Both the position numbers and the translations under genes were made by a program. Below are positions 10,501-21,220 of a stretch of DNA of 64,000 nucleotides, piece by piece; position 1 is the first letter of the stretch; each line of letters starts with the position of its first letter. The notes below the pieces were generated by a model. The model was not told the DNA's origin. It ran no database searches and worked only from the letters and a program-made list of their open reading frames with translations. Location of the stretch: positions 28,047,627 to 28,111,626 of the forward strand of contig OX328097.1 of the NCBI GenBank assembly GCA_946811185.2. Direction: 5' to 3'. The DNA is from Hippopus hippopus. Taxonomy: Eukaryota; Mollusca; Bivalvia; Cardiida; Cardiidae.

Positions 10501-10587
10501 TCTGTGCTCATGAGAAACCAGTTAAAAAATTCATAATTGCGGGACATAGTAAAAGAAATGCCATTTTCAGCTGTATCATTGCATCTT

Positions 10588-10680
10588 TTAACTCTTTACC
10601 ACAAAATCCCAATTTTTAATGATTTTGAAAGAGAAAGCTTTTGAAAAGATTGTGGGTAAAGGAGAAAATGCTGGTAACCA
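10588..10680 (+). mobile_element. HP-A MITE, left half only
   Basis: Starts TTAACTCTTTACCACAAAATC and stops at the hairpin apex (ATGCTGGTAACCA). Confidence 0.75.
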
Positions 10681-11339
10681 TTATGGTTGACTCTAGAATT
10701 TGGTCGTTTGGGTTAGAGTTAAGTACAGTGATTTTTCCAATTGGTCTTTTTTTGTTGTCTTCTCATCTTTTTCATGCTCATTTGTTTTTACTTATTATAT
10801 AATGCTGTCTTACTATGTCAATTTAAAAAAAAAGATAAAATTTCTACAGAACCGACCTCAGTAAAACCTTAAATTAGAATTTTGTCCAAGACAATGGTTT
10901 GAAACTTGAATCCATGGGATTACAAGTGGAAAATTTGATCAAACATATTGAATGGAGGCAGCATGTTTTATGATATACATGTACTTGTTTGAAAGTGACT
11001 GAAAAGCTTTACTCAGTCTTTGAGTTTCAGTTAATGTTGTAAAATTTAAAGGGCAGTTTTGTCATCTGACAAAGACTAAAAGGAATATTCTAGGGGCTAG
11101 TGTAGAAAGACCCTTCCTTCCCACAATTTGTCAGACATGGTGTCTACTGGTTTTGTATACCTTTGGTTACCTGATCCTTTTGGTTATTTGCTGAATTAAA
11201 CTACATCAAACATACTTGAATAGGTTTAATCAATGCCATTCTATGCATCTCTTTGTTTATTTTGTTTTGATTTGCACTAATTGATCCCCTGCATTGGCAC
11301 AGACAGTGGACATACAGTTAGGGTGCAGTATTGAACCCT

Positions 11340-11778
11340 TTAACCCTTTACCAAACAATCCCGAGTTTAAAGCTTCTTTTGGGAAAACTTCTGAAAACAT
11401 GATGAGAAAAGGAAAAAAATGATGGTATCCAGCATTTTCTCCTTTGTCCACAATGTCTTCTACCATTTCAAAGATATGTTCAATCATTTGAGAGACACTG
11501 AATTTGGTATCTCCAAAATGCTTTTAACCCTTAGGCTGCTAAGCGCGACTCACTCATGACCTTTTGCGGACAGCGTAGATCAAGATCAGACTGCACAGAA
11601 CGTGCAGTCTGATCTTAGATCTACACTGTCCGCGAAGGAGATATTATTCCCCAAAATATACCTTTGAAAAAGCAATATTTAGGATTTTACTATCGAACTG
11701 AGAATTTCATTTTAGTTATTTAGCAGGATAAGGATTAATTTAGACTGGTTAAAACATTTTGTTGTATGGTAAAGACTT
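11340..11778 (+). mobile_element. HP-A MITE interrupted by HP-B
   Basis: The left part ends CTCCAAAATGCTTTTAA. After the HP-B insert the element continues TTTAGACTGGTTAAAACATT and GTATGGTAAAGAC. Removing 11524-11738, with one TTAA kept, restores a normal right-end region. Confidence 0.85.
11524..11738 (+). mobile_element. HP-B MITE nested in HP-A
   Basis: Complete copy, TTAA to TTAA, with a long hairpin (AGATCAGACTGCACAG, AACG, TGCAGTCTGATCT). It lies in the CTTTYAATTTGGAC segment of the host HP-A copy. Confidence 0.88.
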
Positions 11779-11999
11779 GATTCTTCGTCGAACAAGATTT
11801 TAGACCAGACAAGCATTTCCAGACAAGATCTTAAATGTTACTCAAATGTTTTGACTTGTTTTGAAAACACAGAAAACATTGTGGAAAAATGAGAAAATGC
11901 TGTTTACCAGCATTTTCTCACTATTCCACTATGTTTTCAGAATCCTGTGACCTCTCTCAGGGTCCTTTTAGTAAACATGAGATTGTGTGGTAAAGGCTC
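11779..11999 (-). mobile_element. HP-A MITE
   Basis: Adjacent to the previous HP-A copy. Ends have decayed (TTGATTCTTCGTCG; GGTAAAGGCTCAG), while the hairpin GCTGTTTACCAGC is kept. Confidence 0.75.
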
Positions 12000-12496
12000 A
12001 GTTCTTCACTTGGGGAATGAGACAAAATTTAGACCCATACATAAGCTTCCGCTTTTGCAGATTATATTATATTATCAATAAAAATCAGCTTAAATATGGT
12101 AAATATAAAATTCAGTATGGTACATGCAGCTAGAATTAAAGGAAATATTCTTGAAAGAGAAGAAAAAGTGGTGGTGAAGAGTAAATCTATTGTAATACCT
12201 GCTGATATCTGATTTTTCTTTGACTTCGGTTCAACTTAGCAAATTTAATAGAATTAATGAGGAGCAGGGGATTTAGATGATATAATGAAATAGCATGTTT
12301 TTGCTTTTTAAATTAAAATTCCGTAATAGAAATTTTCACTTCTATTTTGGAATCCCGCACCTTCTCTGAAGTGGTAATACAGGAAAGGTCAACAAACTTG
12401 TTATGATCATAAAATCAGTCATAATATGCCAACATGTCCATTTAATGTTTTTTTGGCCAGCTGTTGATAGAACTTCATTTTTAGAACATAAAGATT

Positions 12497-12758
12497 TGAG
12501 CTATGCTCTGTTAAAAGAGGGCTTAATGCATCTACAAAGAGTATCGACGCAGGTCGGCCTGTGCAATCCGTGCAGGCTGCTCTGGGCTGAAACTTTTTGC
12601 TACTGGTCAATTTTCTGCATTTCAAAGGACCTTTTACCTCATGACTCGGTCAGTTGTTACACAAAGTGGACTATATGGATCCAAGATCATGTGATGACTT
12701 GCTTAGTATCAAGCATTACGAAGATGCATTAAGCCCCCTTTTGCTGGAGCATGGCTCA
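12497..12758 (+). mobile_element. family C MITE
   Basis: About 262 bp with imperfect terminal inverted repeats over 30 bp: TGAGCTATGCTCTG and GGGCTTAATGCATCT opposite ATGCATTAAGCCCCC and GGAGCATGGCTCA. An inner hairpin has CAGGTCGGCCTGTGCA paired with TGCAGGCTGCTCTGG. No target-site duplication is clear. The 109-codon frame across it is not a gene. Confidence 0.82.
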
Positions 12759-12785
12759 TTTGTTTTCATGTGAAAATTTTTAGTT

Positions 12786-12965
12786 TTAACTCATTTTTAG
12801 ATGACGAAATTCTGGAATCATCCTTACTGATACTATTTGCATACAACATTATTAAGTATAGCTCATAAGATTAAATTTGTCTATCAAAGGTTAGAAAACA
12901 ATGTAGAAAAAGGAGAAAATGCTGGTTAGCAGCATTTTCTTCTTTTTCAACAATGTTTTTTTTTT
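12786..12965 (-). mobile_element. HP-A MITE, 3' truncated
   Basis: The hairpin (GCTGGTTAGCAGC) is followed by a poly-T run and then a C element. The left end is missing. Confidence 0.65.
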
Positions 12966-12977
12966 TTTTCAATATTA

Positions 12978-13240
12978 TGAGCCATGCACTGGCAAAAAGG
13001 GGTTTAATGCATCTACATGATGTATTTTACCAACCCAGTCATCACATATTTATGTATCCATAAAATCCGTTTTGTCAAACAACTGACTGAATCATGAGGT
13101 AAAATGGTCCTTGGACATGCAGAAATTTTACGAATATCAAATAGTTTCAACCCATGCCAGCCTACACAAACTATGCAGGCTGACATTGGTCCATACTTTT
13201 TGCAGATGCATTAAACCCCCTTTTCACAGAGTGCAGCTCA
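12978..13240 (-). mobile_element. family C MITE
   Basis: Opposite orientation to the copy at 12497, 220 bp away. Ends are TGAGCCATGCACTGG and GAGTGCAGCTCA. The inner hairpin is eroded. The pair could form a large intronic inverted repeat. Confidence 0.78.
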
Positions 13241-13521
13241 CATGTATGGATTGTTTATATCTGAAATTATATATATGTGAAACTTTTGGAGATATAATGA
13301 GTACCATGAGAAGTAGTTTTCTCTGGTTGTCATAGTGATTCTACTACAATCTGCCTCTGGGCTCCAATGAGGGATTAGGATAATTAGATCAAACAGACAA
13401 TTAAACAAATGAACAGACAATTAGACAAAAAACAAAGATGTGTCAGGTGCTTCATTCTTTCATGTTTTTACAACTGATTACAATCCAGTCATTGTTGTCA
13501 GGGTGCAAGATAAGGTCTTTT

Positions 13522-13768
13522 TTAACTCTTTACCAGAGGACAAAATTTTAGACTGGTCCAAAGTGAAAGCATTATGCAGGTGACAAAATTAATTAATTAA
13601 AAAAAATTAATTAAATCAAAAATTGAAATTTGTTTTAGGAACGGTAAAAAACATTGTAGGAAAAGGAGAAAATGCTGGTTACCAGCATTTTCGCCTTTTC
13701 CTACAATGTTTTCAAATGGCTTCTTTCACAGGGTTGTCAAAAGTCGGGATTGTGTGGCAAAGGGTTAA
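13522..13768 (-). mobile_element. HP-A MITE
   Basis: TTAA-bounded. About 20 extra bases of TTAATTAA-rich sequence lie near 13590. The hairpin arms are well paired. Confidence 0.88.
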
Positions 13769-13842
13769 CCTTTTACAAAACAATCCCAATTTATTTTTGT
13801 CAACTGGAAAAAATTATTTGGGATTGTTTTGTAAAAGGTTAA
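13765..13842. mobile_element. 78-bp HP-A terminal-only derivative
   Basis: Two inverted copies of the left terminus (CCTTTTACAAAACAATCCCAA and its complement) flank about 30 bp, with TTAA on both sides. It shares its first TTAA with the preceding HP-A copy. It may be the smallest derivative here that keeps both ends. Confidence 0.75.
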
Positions 13843-13896
13843 AATAAAGACCTTCATAATCTCGACCCTGACAACAATGACTGGATTTTTGTCAAC

Positions 13897-14132
13897 TTGA
13901 GCAGAGCTCTGGTAGCTCAGTCGGTAGCGTACAGGACTTGAGAACGGGGTTGGCTGGTTTGATCCCTGGATTGGCCAATTTTTTTCCAAGGATTGATGAT
14001 AGTCATTGCGACAGGATTCAGTCCTCTCTCACTGCTGACCATTGTCTCGACGATGGTTATGTGGAAAAGCAGCCAGTAGCTTGGAAAGAATATTGTGTGG
14101 AATATTGGTAAAAGAAACTCCGGGAATCATTA
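13897..14132 (+). mobile_element. tRNA-derived SINE, 3' truncated
   Basis: Same family as 7359. A box TAGCTCAGTCGGTAGCGTAC, B box GGTTTGATCCC, body GTAGCTTGGAAAGAATA. It stops at GGGAATCAT. TTTTGTCAACT occurs on both sides, consistent with a target-site duplication. Confidence 0.78.
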
Positions 14133-14234
14133 AAATTTTGTCAACTGGAATAGCTTAAGTGATAGGCCGTGAGACTTGCAAATGATAAATCTCGGACACT
14201 TAAGATTGTGGTGGGGTTTTCCCTCCCTATTAAG

Positions 14235-14372
14235 AATTGGGGGTCATTGTGATGAATGTTTTCCACTTTTCTTAGAACAAATTTCAATTTTAGAGTTAGC
14301 TTTACATTGTCTTCTGCAAATGCTTTAAAAATTATGCAAATCTGAGTATTTTGTAGGTTGGTAAAGAGTAAT
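14235..14372 (+). mobile_element. HP-A MITE, right half
   Basis: TTTTCCACTTTTCTTAG leads into CTTCTGCAAATGCTTTAAA and GGTAAAGAGTAA. The left half is replaced by unrelated sequence. Confidence 0.55.
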
Positions 14373-14429
14373 AGAAGGTGTGGGCCTGTCACTACCAAAT
14401 GACGGATGAGAATCATGTGGACTTGTTCA

Positions 14430-14620
14430 AACCAAAAGCATGTACATGCGACTAGGTATAATGTTGCTGAAATGGTAGGATTTGTCCTAGAAAGCCTAGA
14501 AAACATTGTGGGAAAAGGAGAAAGTGTTTGCTACCAGCATCTTCTCCATTTTCCACAATGATTTTATAAGCCTTCTTGTTCAGGGTTGTTAAAACTCTGG
14601 ATTGTGTAGCAAAGGGTTAA
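14430..14620 (-). mobile_element. HP-A MITE lacking outer right end
   Basis: The hairpin has changed to GTTTGCTACCAGCATC. The intact left end AGCAAAGGGTTAA shares its TTAA with the next copy. Confidence 0.75.
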
Positions 14621-14842
14621 TTCTTTACCAAATTAGCATTATGAAGACTTGTCCAAATTGAAAGCATTTGCAGAAGATAAATGAAACATGTCTCAAATGA
14701 TGAAATATGTCTTAAAAAGAACAGAAAACATTGTGGGAAAAGGAGAAAATGCTGGATATCTGCATTTTCTTCTTTTCCCACAAAATGTTCAAAAGAATTC
14801 TTCTGTATTGTTAAAACTTGGGACTGTTTGGTAAAAGGATAA
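14617..14842 (-). mobile_element. HP-A MITE sharing a TTAA
   Basis: Head-to-tail with the previous copy through TTAA 14617-14620. The distal TTAA has mutated to GATAAAG. Confidence 0.8.
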
Positions 14843-15208
14843 AGTTATTGAAAATATTTTCTGGCCAAAAAACTTTATAATGATTCTCGGATCTCACTTT
14901 GTATTTGAGATAGAGCAGAGGATGGAATGGTTTCCACAAAATCAGGTTACAAAATGTTATTAGGTGCCAAATGAGTTAGGGAACTGACTGCTTTGCTCAT
15001 AACAAGTCCTGTACCATAGATGTGTTGGAACTGCATTTAGTAAAAGGAGTGTCCTCCTAGGTTCAGAGGTTAAGGCATTGAGTTTGTGACAAGAAAAATA
15101 ACAGGCAGCATTTGGAGTGTCCTTTGGCCTAAGGCCTAACAAATAAAAAATCTGTGTTTAGGGTTTTGGTCCGAGATGCTGTAGGTAGGGTAGGTAGGGA
15201 TATTTATT

Positions 15209-15357
15209 TTTATACCCCCGCAAAACGAATGTTTTCGGGGGTATACTGGAATCAGCCTGTCTATCCGTGTGTCCGTCCGTCCGTGTGTCTGTCTGTGTAC
15301 AAAATACTGTCAAAGCGCTGGCGGGGGTATAAAGTCACATTCGGTGACAGCTCTAGT
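15209..15357 (+). mobile_element. short Helentron-like element
   Basis: It begins with the hairpin ATACCCCCGCAAAACG..TTTTCGGGGGTAT, followed by (GTCCGTCC)-type repeats, and ends GGGGGTATAAAGTCACATTC then GGTGACAGCTCTAGTT. GTCAC..GGTGAC forms a terminal hairpin, as at Helitron/Helentron 3' ends. No target-site duplication is seen. Confidence 0.65.
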
Positions 15358-15585
15358 TTTTCCAGAAACTTTCTACATGGACCATGTACCGAAATCACAC
15401 CTGACAGATTTTTCTTTTTTAATCATAACATAAAAAGTTTAAAGTCTGCAGCATTTTCTAGGTAAGGTCGGGAAACCCTAAACCCATATTTTTCTGATAG
15501 GCCTAAAGTACTCTAATGTCAAAATGACTAGTATTGGTGAAAAAAGATGTAATGGACTACATTGGTGGCTTTGGATCTGTTTCTG

Positions 15586-15798
15586 TTACCCTTTAGGCTG
15601 CTTAGCGCGACTCACTGACCTTTTGCAGACATTGTAGATCAAGATCAGACTGCACGGAACATGCAGTGTGATCTTGGATCCACAGTATCTGAAAAGGGAG
15701 ATATTTTTCCTCAGAAAGTAAGACTGAAATAGCAACATTTGGGTTTGTACATTTGGCTTGAAAGTTTCATTTTATTTATTTAGCAGGATAAGAGTTAA
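15586..15798 (+). mobile_element. HP-B MITE
   Basis: Starts TTACCCTTTAGGCTGC and ends TTAGCAGGATAAGAGTTAA. The terminal TTAA is shared with a second HP-B copy in opposite orientation. Confidence 0.85.
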
Positions 15799-15959
15799 CC
15801 CTTCAGCTGCTAAATAAATTAAATGAAAATTTCCACTCAATAGTAAAACACAAAATAATGCGATTTCAAAGTTGATTTTACAGGAAAGAATTACCGTATT
15901 TGACAATGTAGATCCACGATCAGACTGCATGCGTGGTGCTCAAGCAGCTTAAGAGTTAA
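15795..15959 (-). mobile_element. HP-B MITE, deleted in the hairpin
   Basis: It runs from TTAACCCTTCAGCTGCTAAA to CAGCTTAAGAGTTAA. Only the first hairpin arm (GATCAGACTGCATG) survives. The two HP-B copies join at one TTAA with opposite internal orientation. Confidence 0.78.
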
Positions 15960-16072
15960 ACCTTAGATTGTCAAACAGATAAAATTGATAATTTCAGTTT
16001 ATGAGACAGATCCCTTTTAATGTTGCAATACCATGGCTGCTTTTGCTAGAAAAACTCAGAAACAGCAAATCT

Positions 16073-16301
16073 GAACTTCTTCACAAATAACAAAATTTTA
16101 CACCAGTCAAAATTGAAAACAATTGCCAACAACAAATTTAGTGTTGCTCAAATGATGGGATTTGTCTTTGTTAGTGAAGAAAGCATAGTGGGAAATGGAA
16201 AAAATGCTGGTTACAAGCATTTTTTCTGTTTTCTATGATGTTTTCAAAGGCCTTTTCTCTCAAGGTTGTAAAACTTGTGTGATTATTTGATAAAGTGTTA
16301 A
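16073..16301 (-). mobile_element. HP-A MITE, diverged
   Basis: Right-end AACAAAATTTTACACC, hairpin GCTGGTTACAAGC, left end GATAAAGTGTTAAG. This looks like an old copy. Confidence 0.75.
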
Positions 16302-17050
16302 GATCCATGTTCAGACTCATAATTTACTGTGCCATCCAATTTTTATTTGCACATTTCACAAAAGCACCTAAGTTGTGCTGAACATTTTTAGGGTTGACAC
16401 TAAACTCTGTTTGAGGAAGATATTGATAAATTGCTTTACATAAAAAGAATCAAGAGAAAGATTGTAAATGAGTACAGTCTTACAGTTGACAGGCTTACTT
16501 GTGTGAGTTAATGGGAATTTTGTTATCGTAATTTCAGCATACGGGTCACAATTTCCTGTCCCTAGAAGGAAAATTGAATGAATTATTGATTTGGCAGGGA
16601 AAAAGAAACTTGAGGCAAACACTGAAGAATGTTGATAGGAGATGGGTGCTTCTGGTCTAAATCATGCTGCAATAATTTGTCAACCATGTGTGAAAAATTC
16701 AGTAGAAATTAGGAACTGTTCTACTTCGTCTGTAGAATTGCATCACCACCACCACCAATATACAGTATACTTAAAGTTGCTCTGAGAAAAGAATGTTTCC
16801 AATTTAAACATTCTGATAATTTTTCTTTTTCATGGCATGAACTGGTTTATGGAAGAAAAAATTACTTGTTGCTGTTCACAACCTTTTGAAATATAACATT
16901 TTTTTTCAAAATCCATTATTAGAACAGTTTGGCAAACATTATAAGAATTTCTCTTTTCCCATATTGTTTCCATTGTCATTAAAACTTTACATCATTCTCC
17001 TTTCCATCAAATTTACATCCTGCTTGTGAATTGCAATCATTATGGTAGGT

Positions 17051-17276
17051 TTAACCCTTTACCACACAACGACGACTTAACAACCCTGAGAAAAAGCCTT
17101 TTGAAAACATTGTGGGAAAAGGAGAAAATGCTGGTAATCAGCATTTTCTCCTTTTCCCACAAAGTTTTCTACCCTATCATAGCAAAATTGTGTCATTTGA
17201 GCCACTATAAAATTGTCATCTGCAAATACTTTCAATTTGGATAGGTCTAAAATTTTGCTGTGTGGTAAAGGGTTAA
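17051..17276 (+). mobile_element. HP-A MITE, full length
   Basis: TTAA to TTAA, hairpin ATGCTGGTAATCAGCAT with one mismatch. Right end is GCTGTGTGGTAAAGGGTTAA. Confidence 0.9.
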
Positions 17277-17316
17277 AGGGGCTGGGTAAAATTAATTGAA
17301 GTCCAACTATTAATAC

Positions 17317-17540
17317 TTTACCCTTTACTACACAACCCAGAGTTTTAACGACCCTGAGAAAAATGGCCCTTGAAAACATAGCAGGAAAAGGAGAAAATAC
17401 TGGTAACCAGCATTGTTTTGTATGCCATGATTTCTTCTCTTTTAAAATCCATTTCCATCTTTTGAGTCACATTCTCTTTGGTGCCTGCAAATGCTTTCAA
17501 TTTTGACAAATCTTGATTTTTATTATTCTTAAAGAGTAAA
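17317..17540 (+). mobile_element. HP-A MITE, diverged
   Basis: Same orientation, 40 bp after the previous copy. The second hairpin arm is mostly gone (CAGCATTGTTTTGTATGCC). The right end has decayed to CTTAAAGAGTAA. Confidence 0.78.
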
Positions 17541-18503
17541 ATGTTGAAACTAAACTTGACTAAACATTTAGAGCAAGCAAACTTGATAATACTTCAAAGC
17601 CAGCAACATCATTGTGCTTCAAGTATCACCGTTATCTAACTATCTGACAGTTTCCACAACACCAAGGTTTCATTTTTGGTAAACCACATTTAAAACTCAG
17701 AGGAAATTCATTTCATGTGAATTCATTATCAAATAATTCAATCTACAACAAATCAGACTTGTCTTTTCCTTTGGTGTCAAGTTTCCATGGCTCCCTGGCT
17801 CTTTGCAAACATGACCATCTGTCATAATTTAATACCCAAAGTGTTTTTCAGGGCTGGAAGTCCCTTGAAGATGATGAAAATATTCATAAATTACAACCAG
17901 TATGTAAATGAGTTTGAATTAGAGCAAAGATTCCCAATTTAAACATTGTTACCTCAGCTGGCCATTCATAGCTATGAAACAGTGGTATCTTGTAGTTCCT
18001 TGCTTCTGCCTTTGAAGTTTTTTCTTCCACATTTTTTTTTTTCCTCAAGAAAACACTTCCAAAAAACATACTCCCCCCTGAAAAAAAAAAGGACAAAGGA
18101 CATGGAAAAAAAAAACCTTTGAATTTGTATTGCATAGAATTACTCCTTACCTGCTAGTGAAATGCAACACCGTATATCTTGAATTATGGGAGAAGATGTG
18201 TTTATGATGGATATTAAATTAAAGAAACAGTGAAACTAATATGATGAAGAGAAAATATGGATTCCACCTGTATATTAGGCACTACCTGAACCCTAAAGCG
18301 CGTAAAAAATGTACATCCCAAGGCAGTACAAAAGAATAAAAGAAATACATGCATAAATTGCAAGTTCATAACTGCTTTTGTAAGAACATCTTACAAGGGA
18401 GCAAACACAGTAGATTTAAGATCAGATCCACTTTCTGTGAAGTTTGATCTTGTTCTACACAGTCTGCATAAGCAACTGAATCTGAGTTCAGCGCTTCAAA
18501 AGT

Positions 18504-18862
18504 TACCTTTTTACCATATGACAAAATTTTAGACTGGTTCAAATTGAAAGCACTTGCAGACTATAAATCAAATATCGCTCAAAGATGGTATTTGTCTTTA
18601 ACTCTTTACCAAACGATAAAATTGAAGTTTATTTTGGGAAGGGTAGAAAACATTGTAGGAAAAGGAGAAAATGCTGGTTACCAGCATTTTCTCCTTTTCC
18701 CACAGTTTTCAGAAGGCTTCTTCCTCTGGGTCGTAAAAACCAGGGATTGTTTGGTAAAGGGTTAATAGAGTGGAAAACATGTTACCAGCATATTCTCCTT
18801 TTCCCATGATGTTTTCAACTGGTTTCTTTCACAAGGTCCTTTAAACTTCAAGATTGAGAATG
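18504..18862 (-). mobile_element. HP-A MITE hosting another HP-A
   Basis: The outer copy reads ACAAAATTTTAGACTGG to ATTTGTCTTTAA, is interrupted at 18598, and resumes after 18765 with TAGAGTGGAAAACATGTTACC. It lacks the first hairpin arm. Confidence 0.82.
18598..18765 (-). mobile_element. inner HP-A MITE
   Basis: TTAA-bounded inner copy of 168 bp with a deletion next to its right end (CGATAAAATTGAAGTTTAT). The hairpin and the left end GGTAAAGGGTTAA are intact. Confidence 0.85.
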
Positions 18863-18866
18863 TAAT

Positions 18867-18942
18867 TTTTGTCCAATATTGTTAAGATATTTTGTCCAAT
18901 ATTGTTAAGATATTTTGTCCAATACTGTTAAGATATTTTGTC
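18867..18942. repeat. 23-bp tandem repeat
   Basis: TTTTGTCCAATATTGTTAAG (plus ATA) repeats three times, with a fourth start at 18936. Units are nearly identical, so the expansion is recent. Confidence 0.9.
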
Positions 18943-18950
18943 CCATAGCC

Positions 18951-19161
18951 TTAACCCTTTACCACACAATCCAAACTTTTAACAGCCCTGAAAAAGAAGG
19001 CTTTTGAAAAAAATTGTAGGAAAAGGAGAAAATGCTTGTTATCAGCATTTTCTACCTTCTCACGATGTTTTCTACTCAATCAAAGATGGAAATCATCTCT
19101 TCGTCTGCAAATCCTTTCAATTTGGTATGGTCCAAAATTTAGTTTTTTGGTGAAGAGTTAA
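18951..19161 (+). mobile_element. HP-A MITE
   Basis: TTAA to TTAA. The right hairpin arm is CTACCTTCTCACGATG. A small deletion lies in the right half. Confidence 0.85.
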
Positions 19162-19231
19162 AGTCTTGATCTACACTGGCTGCAAAGGCTACTTCATTTA
19201 TGTAAGGGTGAAATGATCAAGAGGGAAAGTT

Positions 19232-19460
19232 TTAACTCTTTACCACACAATCCCGACTTTTAACGACCCTGAGAAAGAAACCTTTTGAAAACATTGTGGG
19301 AAAAGGAGAAAATGCTGGTAACCAGCATTTTCTCCTTTTCCCACAATGTTTTCTACCCTTCCCAAATGGAGTTTCAATTTTTGAGTCACATTTATTTTGT
19401 CGTCTGCAAACGCTTTCCATTTGGACCAGCCTATAACTTTGTCATTTGGTAAAGAGTTAA
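19232..19460 (+). mobile_element. HP-A MITE abutting a TRIM exon
   Basis: Well-preserved copy with perfect hairpin arms, TTAACTCTTTACCACAC to GGTAAAGAGTTAA. Its terminal TTAA is 22 bp upstream of the exon at 19483, so the branch point of that acceptor probably lies in or beside the MITE end. Confidence 0.93.
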
Positions 19461-19482
19461 ACCAAGTATTGTTATTTTTCAG

Positions 19483-19716
19483 GGTAACTCTGTAGAGTTT
19501 GAAGCAGAGGTTGTGGCACAGTGTGATTCTTTGATAGAAGCCATTGCACAGAGGAAACAGGAATTGCTGAAGTTTGTTGGTGCAGAACGGGACATGAAGA
19601 TCAAGATCCTAAAGGACCAGGCTGTTGCATGTACCAGTCATCTACAGCAGACCACAAGTCTTCTTTATTTTTGTGTTGAAGTACTGAAAGAAAGTGATCC
19701 AACCTCATTTTTACAG
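19483..19716 (+). CDS. TRIM9: TRIM9/TRIM67-like E3 ligase, coiled-coil exon
   Basis: A 234-bp internal exon, phase 0 at both ends, encoding 78 residues from GNSVEFEAEVVAQC to ESDPTSFLQ. The acceptor is TTATTTTTCAG|GG and the donor CAG|GTAACA. Features typical of the class I TRIM coiled coil are visible: VAQCDSLIEAIAQRKQELL near the start, then HLQQTTSLLYFCVEVLKESD leading into the COS box. The coiled coil drives antiparallel dimerisation in TRIM ligases. The frame continues from 7915-8010 and into 46547-46703. Composition is distinctly more GC-rich than the MITE-filled flanks. TRIM9 versus TRIM67 cannot be separated here, because many invertebrates carry a single such gene. Confidence 0.93.
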
Positions 19717-19899
19717 GTAACATTTTTGCTCATGTCTACTACAGTGCATCTAACATAAAAGTATCAATGAAAACCTGTGTAAATGGAGAGATTAATTTGG
19801 TAATGTTTCCCTTGGACACAGTGTTTCATGATGTACCCATCATCTCTGTTTTCATCTCTTCAGCTTATGAGCCTGGATATGGTTTAGAAATTTCCCTCA

Positions 19900-19945
19900 A
19901 TTTCAATATGGACCAGTTTAAAATTTTGCTGTGCGGTAGTGTTAA
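19900..19945 (+). mobile_element. HP-A right-end fragment
   Basis: TTTCAATATGGACCAGTTTA and TTGCTGTGCGGTAGTGTTAA match only the right terminus. The rest of the element is missing. Confidence 0.6.
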
Positions 19946-20544
19946 TCTCAATGTTTTTTCATTAAGATGTATAAGCTATTTTCAAATCAACTGTGGCTCA
20001 AAAGAAAAAAAAATATCAGTAGAGAAACTGCATTTTTTTTATCATATGGAAAACATATGGGAAATTTACAATACTCAGTGTAAGTTTGAATTACCATAAG
20101 TCAAATAAAGAAAAGTTCGCAGGAACTTGATATACACATTATCTTTCCTCACCATTAAAATCAACCTCTTCTGCTTATCAGCACCCAGAAAAGAATATGT
20201 AAATATGATATTCTTTTTTTACCCATGACTGAAGGTATATCACAGACTAAACAAAGTCAGAGATGTTCAAAAGGAATTGATATCCTTTGTAAAATGGCAG
20301 ATAATGCTTTTTTCCAATTCAAGGTCAGAGAAAAGGAGTTTTGGCAAAATAGACAACAAACAGTCTTCAACCTAGGCTTGTCCATGTCCTTGCTGAGATA
20401 TTATGTTTGGGTACCTCTAGAAAGGCTTTTGAAAACATTTTCACTGGAGGAGAAACTTCCATAATTTATGGAGGCTGTTTCTTGAATTGTTCATGGCTAT
20501 CAGATTCTGTGAATTGCCCATTTTTATTCATTGTAATTTGTTTT

Positions 20545-20676
20545 AGAAGGTTATAAAGCATTGTGGGAAAAGGAGAAAATTCTGGTTACCAGCATTTTCT
20601 TCTTTTACCGACGATGTTTTCAAAATTCTCCTTCCCTAGGGTCGTTAAAAGTTGTGATTGTTTGGCAAAGGGTTAA
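20545..20676 (-). mobile_element. HP-A MITE, left half and hairpin
   Basis: Starts just before the hairpin (AAGCATTGTGGGAAAAGG) and ends GGCAAAGGGTTAA. Confidence 0.75.
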
Positions 20677-20914
20677 TTCATATCCTTGAGTAATATTATA
20701 TCATTTTGATAGTGATGCTTTAATGCTGAGTGTTTATGTCTGCAAGGCTATCATTTTCTGTCTGACCAGAATAAACCATCTCATTTTCCCAATTAAACCA
20801 TTTACAGGCACATAATTCATTTAGGGCCAAATTGCTTTGGTCATCCAAAGCCCAGGCTGAATTGGACACTGCAAGATTACCAGTTAAAATGACAATTGCT
20901 TGGAAATTGCTTGT

Positions 20915-21152
20915 TAGCCTACTACCCAGTAATCCCATGGTTTTATGACTCTTGAAATTAGTAAGGCTTTTGCAAACATGTTGAGAAAAGGAGAAAATGT
21001 TTGGTACCAGAATACTAGAATGTTTTATACAATCTTTTCAACCCTTACAATAAGAAAAACAAAACCTTATCATCAGAGCCACATTTGATTTTGTTGTCTG
21101 CAAATGGTTTAAACATAGATAAGTCCAAAGTTTTGTCTTTCCTGTAAAGAGT
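20915..21152 (+). mobile_element. HP-A MITE, diverged
   Basis: Left end CTACCCAGTAATCCCATGG, damaged hairpin (GTTTGGTACCAGAATAC), right end CTGTAAAGAGTAAG. Confidence 0.72.
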
Positions 21153-21220
21153 AAGTAGAAGATGGAAAAGCTTGGGTGTTTGTAGGGCCAGTGGTGGTAC
21201 AATTATTACATTATCTTTTG

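Noticed and set aside
14141..14506. 121-codon minus-strand open frame
   Set aside because: It crosses parts of two HP-A remnants and unrelated intron, with no coherent protein.
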